Notes under the pieces: model-generated | What the model saw: only the letters and a program-made list of their open reading frames with translations | What the model was told of the DNA's origin: nothing | Database searches by the model: none | From: Rhodanobacteraceae bacterium | Lineage (GTDB): Bacteria; Pseudomonadota; Gammaproteobacteria; Xanthomonadales; Rhodanobacteraceae | Length of the DNA: 64,000 nt | Assembly (NCBI GenBank): GCA_030167125.1 | Contig: CP126531.1 | Coordinates: forward strand, 1,798,001 to 1,862,000 | Direction of reading: 5' to 3' | Made by a program: the position numbers and the translations under genes | In this document: piece by piece, positions 43,419-51,639 of the stretch | Layout: every line of letters starts with the position of its first letter | How positions within the stretch are numbered: position 1 is the stretch's first letter

Positions 43419-43960
43419 TGCGCAACACGCTTGCTCCGCTGCTGGTCGCTGCATCGCTGCTCGGCGCGCCCTGCGCGGCGTTGGCGCAGGCCGCCATTCC
43501 CATGCAGAGCGCACCGGCCACGAACGCTGCGCCGCGGCAACCCGTCGCGTGGTCCAGCCTTTCGCCCGCGCAACAGCGCATGCTTGCGCCGCTGCAGGGC
43601 CAGTGGGATCAGCTGAAACCCGGACGCCAGCAGCACCTCGCGCAAAACGCCGAGCACTGGGCCGCGCTGCCGCCCGAACACCAGCAGCAGATCCGCGACC
43701 GCCTGGCGCGCTGGGCCGCGATGACGCCCGAACAGCGCCGCCAGTTGCGCGAGAACGCGCGCGCTTTCCACGAGCTCACGCCCGAGGAACGCGCCAAGGT
43801 CAGCGAAGCCTTCCGCAAGTTCCAGTCGCTGCCGCCCGCCGAACGGCGCGCGCTGCGCGAACGCTGGCGCGCGATGCCGCCGCAACAGCGCATGCGCTGG
43901 GCCGAGCAACATGGTCAGCCGATCCCGATGCACCCGCCGAAAGGTGGCGGGCATCGCTGA
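43415..43960 (+). CDS. DUF3106 family exported protein
   Basis: A 181-residue protein with a signal peptide (MMRNTLAPLLVAASLLGAPCAALA). The mature part is a chain of helical repeats with the DUF3106 pattern WSSLSPAQQRMLAPLQGQWDQL, WAALPPEHQQQIRDRLARWAAMTPEQRRQLREN and LPPAERRALRERWRAMPPQQR. Its start overlaps the previous stop (ATGA), so sigma factor, membrane protein and DUF3106 protein form one coupled operon. The repeats recall CpxP/Spy-like envelope chaperone helices, but that is speculation. Confidence 0.9.
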   Translation: MMRNTLAPLLVAASLLGAPCAALAQAAIPMQSAPATNAAPRQPVAWSSLSPAQQRMLAPLQGQWDQLKPGRQQHLAQNAEHWAALPPEHQQQIRDRLARWAAMTPEQRRQLRENARAFHELTPEERAKVSEAFRKFQSLPPAERRALRERWRAMPPQQRMRWAEQHGQPIPMHPPKGGGHR

Positions 43961-43968
43961 AGCTTTCG

Positions 43969-43995
43969 CCCGGATGAAGCACAGCGCGATCCGGG
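43969..43995. repeat. REP-like element (CCCGGATGAAGC family)
   Basis: CCCGGAT (43969-43975) and ATCCGGG (43989-43995) pair around GAAGCACAGCGCG. This is a familiar short REP form in Xanthomonadales and related bacteria. It lies between the convergent DUF3106 and pntAA genes and may also act as a weak terminator. Confidence 0.75.
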
Positions 43996-44005
43996 AGCGA
44001 TATCG

Positions 44006-45106
44006 CTAGACCTTGCCGAATGTCACGCCGCCGTCGCGCGCGACGCAGGTTTTCGCGACGAGCTCGTCTTCGAAATCCGGTTTCCAGGCGCCGTCGACGA
44101 TTACCAGTTCGCTGAAATGCGCGAGGTTGCGCGCGTACATTTCGGATGCGTGCAGCGGCGCACCGGACGGCAGGTTCAATGGTCCGATGATCGTGACGCC
44201 GTTGCGCTCGACGCGTTCGCCGGGTTGCGTCGCTTCGCAGTTGCCGCCGCCTTCGGCGGCAAGGTCGACGATCACCGCGCCGGCCTTCATGCCATCGACC
44301 ATCGACAGCGGAATGATCTTCGGCGACGGACGGCCCGGCACCGCCGCGGTGGTGACGATCACGTCGACCGTTTTCACGTGTTCGGCGAGTTTCGCTTGCT
44401 GCGCGGCGCGTTCCTCGGCCGTCAGTTCGCGCGCATAGCCACCCTGCCCCGCGGCGTTGACGCCGAGGTCGAGGAACTTCGCGCCCAGCGATTCGATCTG
44501 TTCGCGCGTTTCCGGACGCACGTCGAATCCTTCCACCATCGCACCCAGCCGCTTCGCGGTCGCGATCGCCTGCAAGCCCGCCACGCCTGCGCCGATCACC
44601 AGCACCTTCGAAGGACGCAGCGTGCCGGCCGCGGTGGTGAGCATCGGGAAGAATTTCGGCGCGGCTTCGGCGGCGATCAGCATTGCGCGATAACCTGCGA
44701 CGGCCGCCTGCGACGACAACACGTCCATCGCCTGCGCACGCGTGGTGCGCGGCAGCAGTTCCAGCGAGAACGCGGCGAGCTTGCGCTGCGCGTAGGTATC
44801 CAGTCGATCGGCGGCATTGTGCGGACGCAGCTGTCCGATCAGCGCCGCGCCTTCCTTCATCGAAGCCGCCGCGGCATCCGACGGCGGCTGCACGCACAGC
44901 AACACGTCGGCCTGCGCCGCGACCGACGCCGCGTCGGCGAACTCGACGCCGGCATACGCCGCATCGGGAAACCCGGCCGCCTCGCCCGCGCCACGTTCGA
45001 GCAACACCCGAATGCCGCGCGACGCGTACTTCTTCGCGGTTTCCGGCGTGATCGCGACGCGGCGTTCACCGGCGGCGGATTCGCGCAAGGCGGCAATGGT
45101 AAGCAT
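44006..45106 (-). CDS. pntAA: NAD(P) transhydrogenase subunit alpha, NAD-binding part PntAA
   Basis: A 366-residue protein starting at ATG 45106 (GGGAGACGCC ahead). It resembles alanine dehydrogenase: N-terminal ESAAGERRVAITPETAKKY, then PRTTRAQAMDVLSSQAAVAGYRA, the dinucleotide fold VLVIGAGVAGLQAIATAKRLGAMVEGFDVRPE and VDVIVTTAAVPGRPSPKII. It ends at residue 366, as expected for the split form of PntA, with membrane helices encoded separately by pntAB. It is the first pnt gene on the minus strand, but the sigma-factor cassette interrupts the path to pntAB-pntB. Confidence 0.97.
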   Translation of the reverse strand: MLTIAALRESAAGERRVAITPETAKKYASRGIRVLLERGAGEAAGFPDAAYAGVEFADAASVAAQADVLLCVQPPSDAAAASMKEGAALIGQLRPHNAADRLDTYAQRKLAAFSLELLPRTTRAQAMDVLSSQAAVAGYRAMLIAAEAAPKFFPMLTTAAGTLRPSKVLVIGAGVAGLQAIATAKRLGAMVEGFDVRPETREQIESLGAKFLDLGVNAAGQGGYARELTAEERAAQQAKLAEHVKTVDVIVTTAAVPGRPSPKIIPLSMVDGMKAGAVIVDLAAEGGGNCEATQPGERVERNGVTIIGPLNLPSGAPLHASEMYARNLAHFSELVIVDGAWKPDFEDELVAKTCVARDGGVTFGKV

Positions 45107-45175
45107 GAGGCGTCTCCCGTTGCGATCGCCGCATCGTAGCGCAAAGCGGCCGCGCACGGCTGCTAAACTGACGTG

Positions 45176-45754
45176 ATGCGCAACGATGCCGCCCTTCAGT
45201 TCCTGCGTGACCGACGTTCCGTTCCCGCCGCGCAATTGCAGCCACCCGGCCCGACGCCGGAACAACTTCGCGACATCATCGCCATCGCGATCCGCGTGCC
45301 CGACCACGGCAAGCTGGCGCCGTGGCGGCTGGTCGAAATCAGCGGTGATTCGCGCGTGCGTTATGGCGAGGCGCTGGCGGCGTTGCACGCGCGCGTCGAT
45401 CCGGGCGTTCCCGACAAGGCGCTGGCGAAGGACCGCGACCGCTTCGCGCATTCGCCCGTCGTACTCGCCGTCATTGCGCGCATCGACGACGCGCATCCCA
45501 AGATTCCCGCGCAGGAACAACTGCTGTCGGCCGGCTGCGTGGCATTCAACCTGCTGCTGGCCGCGCAGGCGGCGGGTTTCGCCGCGCAATGGCTGACGGG
45601 CTGGTCGTGCTACGACCGCGATGCGGCGAAACTGCTCGGGTTGTCGGCCAACGAACGCGCGATCGCCTACATCCACATCGGCGATCGCGGCGAGGAACCG
45701 CCCGAACGCAATCGTCCGGACGTCGAGCAAGTGTCGAGCGCGTGGCAGGCATGA
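45176..45754 (+). CDS. Nitroreductase family protein
   Basis: A 192-residue FMN-dependent nitroreductase-like protein. Family blocks are FLRDRRSVPAAQL, IAIRVPDHGKLAPWRLVEI, the central RFAHSPVVLAVIARI, and AGCVAFNLLLAAQAAGFAAQWLTGW with a C-terminal YIHIGD. It is close to the YdjA/RutE-like short type. ATG 45176 is preceded by an in-frame GTG at 45173. The substrate is unknown. Its stop overlaps the start of the exonuclease gene by four bases. Confidence 0.9.
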   Translation: MRNDAALQFLRDRRSVPAAQLQPPGPTPEQLRDIIAIAIRVPDHGKLAPWRLVEISGDSRVRYGEALAALHARVDPGVPDKALAKDRDRFAHSPVVLAVIARIDDAHPKIPAQEQLLSAGCVAFNLLLAAQAAGFAAQWLTGWSCYDRDAAKLLGLSANERAIAYIHIGDRGEEPPERNRPDVEQVSSAWQA

Positions 45755-46695
45755 ACGCCGTCGCGGCAGCGCCAGCGCCCGCGCCGGACAAGACGATCTA
45801 CCTGATCGACTGCAGCATGTACGTGTTCCGTGCCTGGCATTCGATGCCTGCGGACTTGTTCTTCGACGTCGATGGCCACCCGGTGAACGCGGTGCACGGC
45901 TTCGCGCGCTTCCTGCTGGACTTCGTGGAACGCACCCGCGCCAGCCACGCCGTCGCTGCCTTCGACATCGCGCTCACCAGTTCCTTCCGCAACGCGTTCT
46001 ACCCCGCCTACAAGGCCAACCGCGAGCCCGCGCCGCCCGAATTGAAGCGCCAGTTCGAATATTGCCGCGAACTCGCGGCCGCGTTCGGTTTCACGGTGCT
46101 GGCCGACGCCGCCTACGAAGCCGACGATCTGATCGGCAGCGTGCTGCTGGCGATGCGCAGCCACGGACTGCGCGCGGTGATCGTGTCGGCCGACAAGGAT
46201 TTCGGGCAACTGCTGGACCACGACGTCGAGCAGTGGGACTACGCGCGCGGCCAGCGCTGGGGCGCCGCGGGCGTGCCGGCGCGCCTCGGCGTGGAAGCGC
46301 ACCAGGTCGTCGATTTCCTGGCGTTGACGGGCGATGCGATCGACAACATCCCCGGCGTGCCCGGCATCGGCGCCAAGGGTGCGGCGGCGTTGCTCGCGCA
46401 TTTCGGTTCATTGGAAACGCTGCTCGCGCGCGTGGACGAAGTCGCGTTCCTGCACCTGCGCGGCGCCAAATCGCTCGCCGAAAAATTGCGCACGCACGCC
46501 GAAGCCGCGCGCCTGTCGCAGCGGCTCGCGCGCATCGCGCTGGACGCGCCCGTACCCGGCCATCCCGACGGCCTGCTGCGTCGCGCGGCCGATGCGGCGG
46601 TGCTGGATGCGTTGTGCGAAAAACTGAAGATCGGGCCGCTCACCCGCGCGCGCGCGCACCAGCTCTTGCAGATCCGGACGGAGATGACGGCGTGA
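45751..46695 (+). CDS. Stand-alone 5'-3' exonuclease (FEN/Pol I N-terminal type)
   Basis: A 314-residue protein starting at ATG 45751, overlapping the nitroreductase stop (ATGA). PIN/FEN catalytic acidic residues appear in YLIDCSMYVFRAWH, AVAAFDIALTSSFRNAFYPAYKANRE, YEADDLIGSVL and VSADKDFGQLL. A helix-3-turn-helix DNA-binding segment follows, LTGDAIDNIPGVPGIGAKGAAALL. The set matches the 5' nuclease domain of DNA polymerase I without the polymerase, like Xni/ExoIX but with more catalytic acids kept. It probably processes flaps or RNA primers. It is coupled to a Nudix gene. Confidence 0.93.
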   Translation: MNAVAAAPAPAPDKTIYLIDCSMYVFRAWHSMPADLFFDVDGHPVNAVHGFARFLLDFVERTRASHAVAAFDIALTSSFRNAFYPAYKANREPAPPELKRQFEYCRELAAAFGFTVLADAAYEADDLIGSVLLAMRSHGLRAVIVSADKDFGQLLDHDVEQWDYARGQRWGAAGVPARLGVEAHQVVDFLALTGDAIDNIPGVPGIGAKGAAALLAHFGSLETLLARVDEVAFLHLRGAKSLAEKLRTHAEAARLSQRLARIALDAPVPGHPDGLLRRAADAAVLDALCEKLKIGPLTRARAHQLLQIRTEMTA

Positions 46696-47252
46696 CGCGC
46701 GAGATACGCATTCCCGCCGGCGCCGATGCGGATGCCCAAACGCTGTACGCCGGCCAGTGGCTGACCCTGAAGCGGCGCGCGCACTGGGAATTCGTCGAAC
46801 GCAACAATCCGCAGGGCGCGGTGATCATCGTGGCGGTGACGCCGGAAGATCGCGTTCTGTTCGTCGAGCAGTACCGCGTGCCGATCCGACAGCTCACGAT
46901 CGAGATGCCGGCCGGGCTGATCGGCGACGCCGGCCACGACGGCGATACCGACGCAGCCGACACGGCGCGGCGCGAACTCGAAGAGGAAACCGGCTGGACC
47001 TGCGGCCGCGTCGTACCGCTGCATTCCGGACCTTCGTCAGCGGGCATGAGCACCGAGATGATGCACTTCGTGCGCGCGCTGGATTTGCGCAGGGTCGGCG
47101 AAGGCGGCGGCGACCACACCGAAGACATCATCGTGCACGAAGTGCCGCGCAACGAAGCCGGCACGTGGCTGCGGGCGATGGCCGCGAAGGGCTACTCGAT
47201 CGACCCGAAACTTTTCGCGGGGCTGTGGTTTCTCGACAACACGGAAATCTGA
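46692..47252 (+). CDS. Nudix hydrolase, ADP-ribose pyrophosphatase-like
   Basis: A 186-residue protein starting at GTG 46692, overlapping the exonuclease stop (GTGA). The Nudix box is seen as AADTARRELEEETGWTCG, preceded by QLTIEMPAGLIGD. Other features typical of ADP-ribose pyrophosphatases are VLFVEQYRVPIRQ and the start ...LYAGQWLTLKRR. It likely hydrolyses ADP-ribose or a related nucleotide sugar. It is the last gene of the nitroreductase-exonuclease-Nudix operon. Confidence 0.92.
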   Translation: MTREIRIPAGADADAQTLYAGQWLTLKRRAHWEFVERNNPQGAVIIVAVTPEDRVLFVEQYRVPIRQLTIEMPAGLIGDAGHDGDTDAADTARRELEEETGWTCGRVVPLHSGPSSAGMSTEMMHFVRALDLRRVGEGGGDHTEDIIVHEVPRNEAGTWLRAMAAKGYSIDPKLFAGLWFLDNTEI

Positions 47253-47273
47253 CGCCGGTTTGCAGCAACGCGA

Positions 47274-48323
47274 TCAATGCGGCTGCCATGCACCATCGCC
47301 GTACCGCCAGCGCCACGCCGCCACCACGCCCGCAAGGATCGCTATTGCAAGCAGCACCACGAACGCCTGCATCCGCACGTCGAACCAGAAGATCGCCGCA
47401 AGCAGGGCCAACGGAACGACGGCCGCCACCAGTGCAAGCACGCGATCGCGCCGCCGCGAACCCGGCAGCAACATCGCGACGCCCGCCCACGCCAGCAACA
47501 CCGCGAGCACGCGCCGCGCCCACTTGAAAGACGGCGGTTGCGGCGCGTCGGCCAGGACGTCGGTCAACGAACGCCGGCCGATCAGCACCTGCGCGATCGG
47601 ATCGCCGGAAGGATCGTTCACCGGAACCAGCGTGCCGCCCTGGTCACGCGCGAAAACGGTCAGTTCGGACGGCGCGATCTTCATCCAACTGATGCGCAGG
47701 TCGCCGATTTGCGGATGCGCGGCATTGGCACTGGTCACCAAGGTGCCGTCCTGCGCCTGGAAGGTCGCCGCCATGTTGGGCGGCAAGTGCGAGAGATCGG
47801 GTTCGATGGGCTCTGGCCCGTCGATCATGTGCACCAGTTCCGGTGCAAGCCTGAAGCCGCCCACGCTGACGTCGCCGGAATCGAAGCGCGCCGCGTTGAT
47901 CGGGAACGCGCCCGGATTCGCGTGCGTGTCGGCATTGCCGAAAACGGACGAATCGATCGGGTGGTCGTACCAGTTCTGGTGGTAGTTGGTGACGCCGCCG
48001 AAGCGCGTCTCGTTCCACTGGAACATCTCGACCTTGCGCAGCAGCGCCGGCGCATCGGTGGCGACACCGAATTGCGCGTCGCGCGCAGGCGCATTCACCA
48101 CCGGCTCGCCGATCGCCAGCACCAGCTTGCCCTCCGCGGCGGGACCGGGCGCCGCATCGCTGCCGGTGAGGACGAAACCGCCCAGCGCGTCCTCGCCCAT
48201 CGCGCGCAGGCGGTCGGCGTGCTCGGTGAAGCCGAGCAGCAACAAACCGAGCAGCAGCAGCACGCCGCCGAGCACCGCGGCGTTGCGCGCAGGATTGTCG
48301 AGGAAGGCGGTAAACCGGCTCAC
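47274..48323 (-). CDS. TMEM43/EfgE family membrane protein
   Basis: A 349-residue protein with one N-terminal membrane helix (AAVLGGVLLLLGLLLLGFTE), a large non-cytoplasmic region and three or four C-terminal helices (ARRVLAVLLAWAGVAMLL, VLALVAAVVPLALLAAIFWF, AFVVLLAIAILAGVVAAW). The central motif RKVEMFQWNE is the hallmark of TMEM43 (LUMA) homologues. Bacterial members are uncharacterised. It follows the metallo-hydrolase gene by 10 bases on the same strand, so the two may be co-expressed. Confidence 0.85.
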   Translation of the reverse strand: MSRFTAFLDNPARNAAVLGGVLLLLGLLLLGFTEHADRLRAMGEDALGGFVLTGSDAAPGPAAEGKLVLAIGEPVVNAPARDAQFGVATDAPALLRKVEMFQWNETRFGGVTNYHQNWYDHPIDSSVFGNADTHANPGAFPINAARFDSGDVSVGGFRLAPELVHMIDGPEPIEPDLSHLPPNMAATFQAQDGTLVTSANAAHPQIGDLRISWMKIAPSELTVFARDQGGTLVPVNDPSGDPIAQVLIGRRSLTDVLADAPQPPSFKWARRVLAVLLAWAGVAMLLPGSRRRDRVLALVAAVVPLALLAAIFWFDVRMQAFVVLLAIAILAGVVAAWRWRYGDGAWQPH

Positions 48324-48332
48324 GCCGCGAGC

Positions 48333-49202
48333 TTACAACGAAGCATCCGCGAAATGCGCCTGCGCATCGGCGACACCGTAGCGGCCCTTTTCGTCGCGCC
48401 GCGGCGATGCCATCGCGACCGCGTGGTCGTGGGTGAAGAACAGCCGCACGCCGCGCTGAAGCTTGTCGTCCAGGAACGCGCGCTTCTCGTCGATCAGCAT
48501 CTCCGGCGCGCGGTCGTAACCCATCGTCACCGGCAGGTGCACCCACGCCGTGCCGGGGATCAGGTCGGCGCAGTACACCACGCCGTCCTTGCCGTGCGGA
48601 CCCGTGATTTCCGAAAGCATCAGTCCCGGCGTGTGGCCCTGCGAGTAATGGAACCGCACTGCCTTGCCGAGCGTGCGCGAATATTCGCCCTCGACTTTCT
48701 CGAGGCGTCCGCTTTGCTCCAGCAACTCGGCAACACCGGGAATGAACGAGGCGCGATCGCGCGGATGCGGATGCGTCGCACGCCCCCAGTGCATCGCACC
48801 CACCAGGTATTGCGCGTTGGGGAACAGCAGCCGCGGCGGCGCATTTTCTTCCCAAGCGGCGAGCAAGCCCCCAGCGTGGTCGAAATGCAGGTGCGACAGC
48901 ACCACCACGTCGATGTCCTCGTGCGTCAGGCCCGCGGCCTTCAGCGAATCCAGCAGCACATGGCGATCCTCGACCACGCCGTAACGCTCGCGCAGCTTCG
49001 GTTCGAAGAACGCGCCGATGCCGGCTTCGAACAGCACGTTGCGGCCATCCAGATCGGTCGCGAGCAGGCAACGGCAAGCCAGCGGGATGCGGTTCTGCTC
49101 GTCGGCCGGAATCCACTTCGACCACATCGCCTTGGGCGCATTGCCAAACATCGCGCCACCATCCAGCTTTTGTGTATTGCCTTCGATCGACCAGAGTTTC
49201 AT
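48333..49202 (-). CDS. Metallo-beta-lactamase-fold hydrolase
   Basis: A 289-residue protein with the zinc motif [10 protein letters not shown], further ligands in HYSQGHTPG and [11 protein letters not shown], and C-terminal [10 protein letters not shown]. It resembles the AHL-lactonase/AttM-like branch of the fold, with [24 protein letters not shown] near the start. Substrate cannot be decided: lactones, glutathione thioesters and other esters are possible. There is no signal peptide, so it is cytoplasmic. It lies 10 bases ahead of the TMEM43 gene. Confidence 0.88.
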   Translation of the reverse strand: MKLWSIEGNTQKLDGGAMFGNAPKAMWSKWIPADEQNRIPLACRCLLATDLDGRNVLFEAGIGAFFEPKLRERYGVVEDRHVLLDSLKAAGLTHEDIDVVVLSHLHFDHAGGLLAAWEENAPPRLLFPNAQYLVGAMHWGRATHPHPRDRASFIPGVAELLEQSGRLEKVEGEYSRTLGKAVRFHYSQGHTPGLMLSEITGPHGKDGVVYCADLIPGTAWVHLPVTMGYDRAPEMLIDEKRAFLDDKLQRGVRLFFTHDHAVAMASPRRDEKGRYGVADAQAHFADASL

Positions 49203-49252
49203 GCAAACGTCCCGCGGATTCCTCCCGCCAGCTTAGCGCAGCGCGTGCAAAC

Positions 49253-49282
49253 GAAAAGCCCGCCGATCGGGCGGGCTTTTCG
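49253..49282 (-). terminator. Rho-independent terminator after degP
   Basis: Stem AAAAGCCCGCC / GGCGGGCTTTT around GATCG. With A and T runs on both sides it can work in either direction. It lies just downstream of the degP stop on the minus strand and upstream of the metallo-hydrolase start. Confidence 0.88.
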
Positions 49283-49309
49283 CTTCCATGTTTCAACGAC
49301 GCGAATGCG

Positions 49310-50761
49310 TCATTTCGCCGGCACGCTCACCGCGATGAACAGGTTCTGGCCCTGGTGCGAGACCAGCAGCAGCACCGTGTCACCCGGTTTCAGGTTGGCG
49401 GTGTCGCGCCGGAACTCGGCAACGCTGTTCACCGGCTTGTTGCCGACCCGCAGGATCACGTCGCCGGGTTGCAGATTGGCCGTGGCAGCCGGCCCCTGCA
49501 CGTCGGCGATCACCACGCCGCCCTTGCCGCTGTAACCGAGTTGCTGGCGCATGCTCGGCGTGATGTCCTGCACCTTGAGGCCGAGCAGGCTGCTGCCGCC
49601 GGCGGCCGCCGGCGCGTTGGCGAGGTATTGCTGCGAAAGCCCGTTGCGTGGCATCTCCGCCACCTTGACCTTGACCGTCATCGGCTTGCCGTCACGCTGG
49701 ATGCTCACGCTGATGTCGGTGCCCGGTGTGGTCATCGCGACGATCGGCGGCACCTGCGCGGACTCGTAGATTTCGTGGCCGTTGATCGCCGTGATCAGAT
49801 CGCCCACCTGCAGTCCGGCCTTGGCGGCCGGTCCGTCCGGCTGGAGTTGCGCGATCAACGCGCCTTGCGCCTGCTTCAGGCCCTTGGACTTGGCGATGTC
49901 TTCGGTGACCGGCTGGATCGTCACGCCGATCATGCCGCGGCTGACGTAGCCCTTGGTCTTGAGTTGATGCGCCGCGTTCATCGCAAGGTCGATCGGGATC
50001 GAGAACGACAGACCCATCGCACCGCCGTCGGTCGAGAAAATCTGCGAGTTGATGCCGACCACTTGTCCGGCGAGGTTGAACAATGGACCGCCCGAGTTGC
50101 CGCGGTTGATCGGCACGTCGGTCTGGATGAAGGGCACGTCCGCCTGGTCCGTGCCGAGGCTGCGCCCGACATAGCTGACGATGCCCGCGCTCACGGAGTG
50201 GTCGAGTCCGTACGGCGAACCGATCGCGACCACCCATTGCCCGGGCTGCAGGTCATTGGAATTTCCGATCTGCACGGTCGGCAGATTGCTGGCGTCGATC
50301 TTCAGCAGCGCGATGTCGTAGATCTTGTCTTCGCCCACGACCCTGGCCGAGAAAGTCCGGTGATCGGACAGATGCACCTTCACCGAATCGGCGTTGGCCA
50401 CCACGTGGCGGTTGGTGAGGATGTAACCGTCGGGCGAAATGATGAAACCCGAGCCCAGCGATTCACCGCCGCGATCGGGTTGCTGGAACTGCGGCCCGAA
50501 CGGCATTCCGAAGAAACGCCGCAGGATGTCCGGCATCTGCTGTTCCTGCTGGGTTTGCTGGTCGTCCGGGCTGTCGCTGCCCATCTCGCTGGCGTGGTTG
50601 TAGCGCGCGACCACGTTCACCACCGCCGGCCCGTACTTCTGCACGATGCTGGTGAAATCCGGCAGCGCCGCGGTCGGCGCCGCCGCCAGCGCCACGCTGG
50701 TGGCGCCGGAAAAACACAGCAGAACGAATACGGCGGCCACCCGCCTCGCCCGGTTCAACAT
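49310..50761 (-). CDS. degP: Periplasmic serine protease/chaperone DegP (MucD-like)
   Basis: A 483-residue Do-family protease starting at ATG 50761 (GAAGGAGAAC ahead). A signal peptide (VAAVFVLLCFSGATSVALA) precedes the trypsin-like domain with H119 (TNRHVV), D149 (YDIALLKID) and S223 (NRGNSGGPL). Two PDZ domains follow (about 275-365 and 385-480). It degrades or refolds damaged envelope proteins. It lies downstream of rpoE and rseA on the same strand, the arrangement of Pseudomonas mucD and Xanthomonas. The symbol mucD would be equally fair. Confidence 0.95.
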   Translation of the reverse strand: MLNRARRVAAVFVLLCFSGATSVALAAAPTAALPDFTSIVQKYGPAVVNVVARYNHASEMGSDSPDDQQTQQEQQMPDILRRFFGMPFGPQFQQPDRGGESLGSGFIISPDGYILTNRHVVANADSVKVHLSDHRTFSARVVGEDKIYDIALLKIDASNLPTVQIGNSNDLQPGQWVVAIGSPYGLDHSVSAGIVSYVGRSLGTDQADVPFIQTDVPINRGNSGGPLFNLAGQVVGINSQIFSTDGGAMGLSFSIPIDLAMNAAHQLKTKGYVSRGMIGVTIQPVTEDIAKSKGLKQAQGALIAQLQPDGPAAKAGLQVGDLITAINGHEIYESAQVPPIVAMTTPGTDISVSIQRDGKPMTVKVKVAEMPRNGLSQQYLANAPAAAGGSSLLGLKVQDITPSMRQQLGYSGKGGVVIADVQGPAATANLQPGDVILRVGNKPVNSVAEFRRDTANLKPGDTVLLLVSHQGQNLFIAVSVPAK

Positions 50762-50928
50762 GGTGTTCTCCTTCATTTGATTCTCAAAAACTGCGTTGTC
50801 TGGCCGATGCGCGCGCACGCATGCACCGCCCATCCGGGCGCGGCGCAAATCAAAAGCGATGCGGCGCGCGTCCGCGAAAGAAACGACGCCCGGAACGATC
50901 GGCACGCCGCGCAACGCGGCGAAGCCGC

Positions 50929-51606
50929 TCAGTGCCGGGCAGCGGAACTGCTGGCCGGCGGCGATTCCGGAAGCAGCATGATCGGGAAAGGCAACTCCGA
51001 CGGGTTGGCCTGGTACGATGGCGCCAGCGGCAACGTCGCGTCACGCGCATAGGTGGCGCGGCGCAGGTAGTCGGGCTGCATCAAGCCTGTGCCGTACACG
51101 ACATTGGCGGACGCGGACTGGATGGGCAGCACCGTCGGTTGGCGCGACAGCAGCCACGGCGGCGTGATCTGGTTCCCCGCAGGCGCGGCTTGGGCCAGCG
51201 TCGTGGTTGCCGCGGCCGATGCAGGCACGGTGCTGGTGCTGGACTGCGTGACCGTCGCCGGTGCGCCCACACGGGGATTCGGGGTGTTCAACATCAGCGC
51301 GGCGACGGCCACGCCCGCGGCGATGGCACCACCGCCCATGTAGCGCGCCCAGTGCCGCTGCCGCATCGGCGGCGCGGCTTCCGCCTGCACGGCGGCGGAG
51401 ACACGCGAAGCAAAATCGTTGCCGAGCGCCGGCATCGGCAGGCGCGCCGGATCGGAGGCGAGGCACGCGCGGATCAGGTGCCAGCGCGACCAGGTCGCGC
51501 CGAGTTCGGGGTCATGCTCGAGTCGCCTCAGCAGGAAGCGGGTCGGCTCGGCGGCCAGTTCACCGTCCATCAGGGCGGAAAGGTCTTCTCGGCTGGTGGG
51601 ATCCAT
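50929..51606 (-). CDS. rseA: Sigma-E anti-sigma factor RseA-like
   Basis: A 225-residue single-pass membrane protein. The cytoplasmic N-terminal domain (about 1-80) has the RseA_N pattern: REDLSALMDGELAAEPTRFLLRRLEHDPELGATWSRWHLIRACL. One membrane helix (MGGGAIAAGVAVAALML) is followed by a Ser/Thr/Ala-rich periplasmic region. It should hold RpoE inactive at the membrane until cut under envelope stress. It follows rpoE by 33 bases. No rseB is found next to it. Confidence 0.92.
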   Translation of the reverse strand: MDPTSREDLSALMDGELAAEPTRFLLRRLEHDPELGATWSRWHLIRACLASDPARLPMPALGNDFASRVSAAVQAEAAPPMRQRHWARYMGGGAIAAGVAVAALMLNTPNPRVGAPATVTQSSTSTVPASAAATTTLAQAAPAGNQITPPWLLSRQPTVLPIQSASANVVYGTGLMQPDYLRRATYARDATLPLAPSYQANPSELPFPIMLLPESPPASSSAARH

Positions 51607-51639
51607 TACCTTGCACCTCTTGCAGCACGGTCCGGCAAA

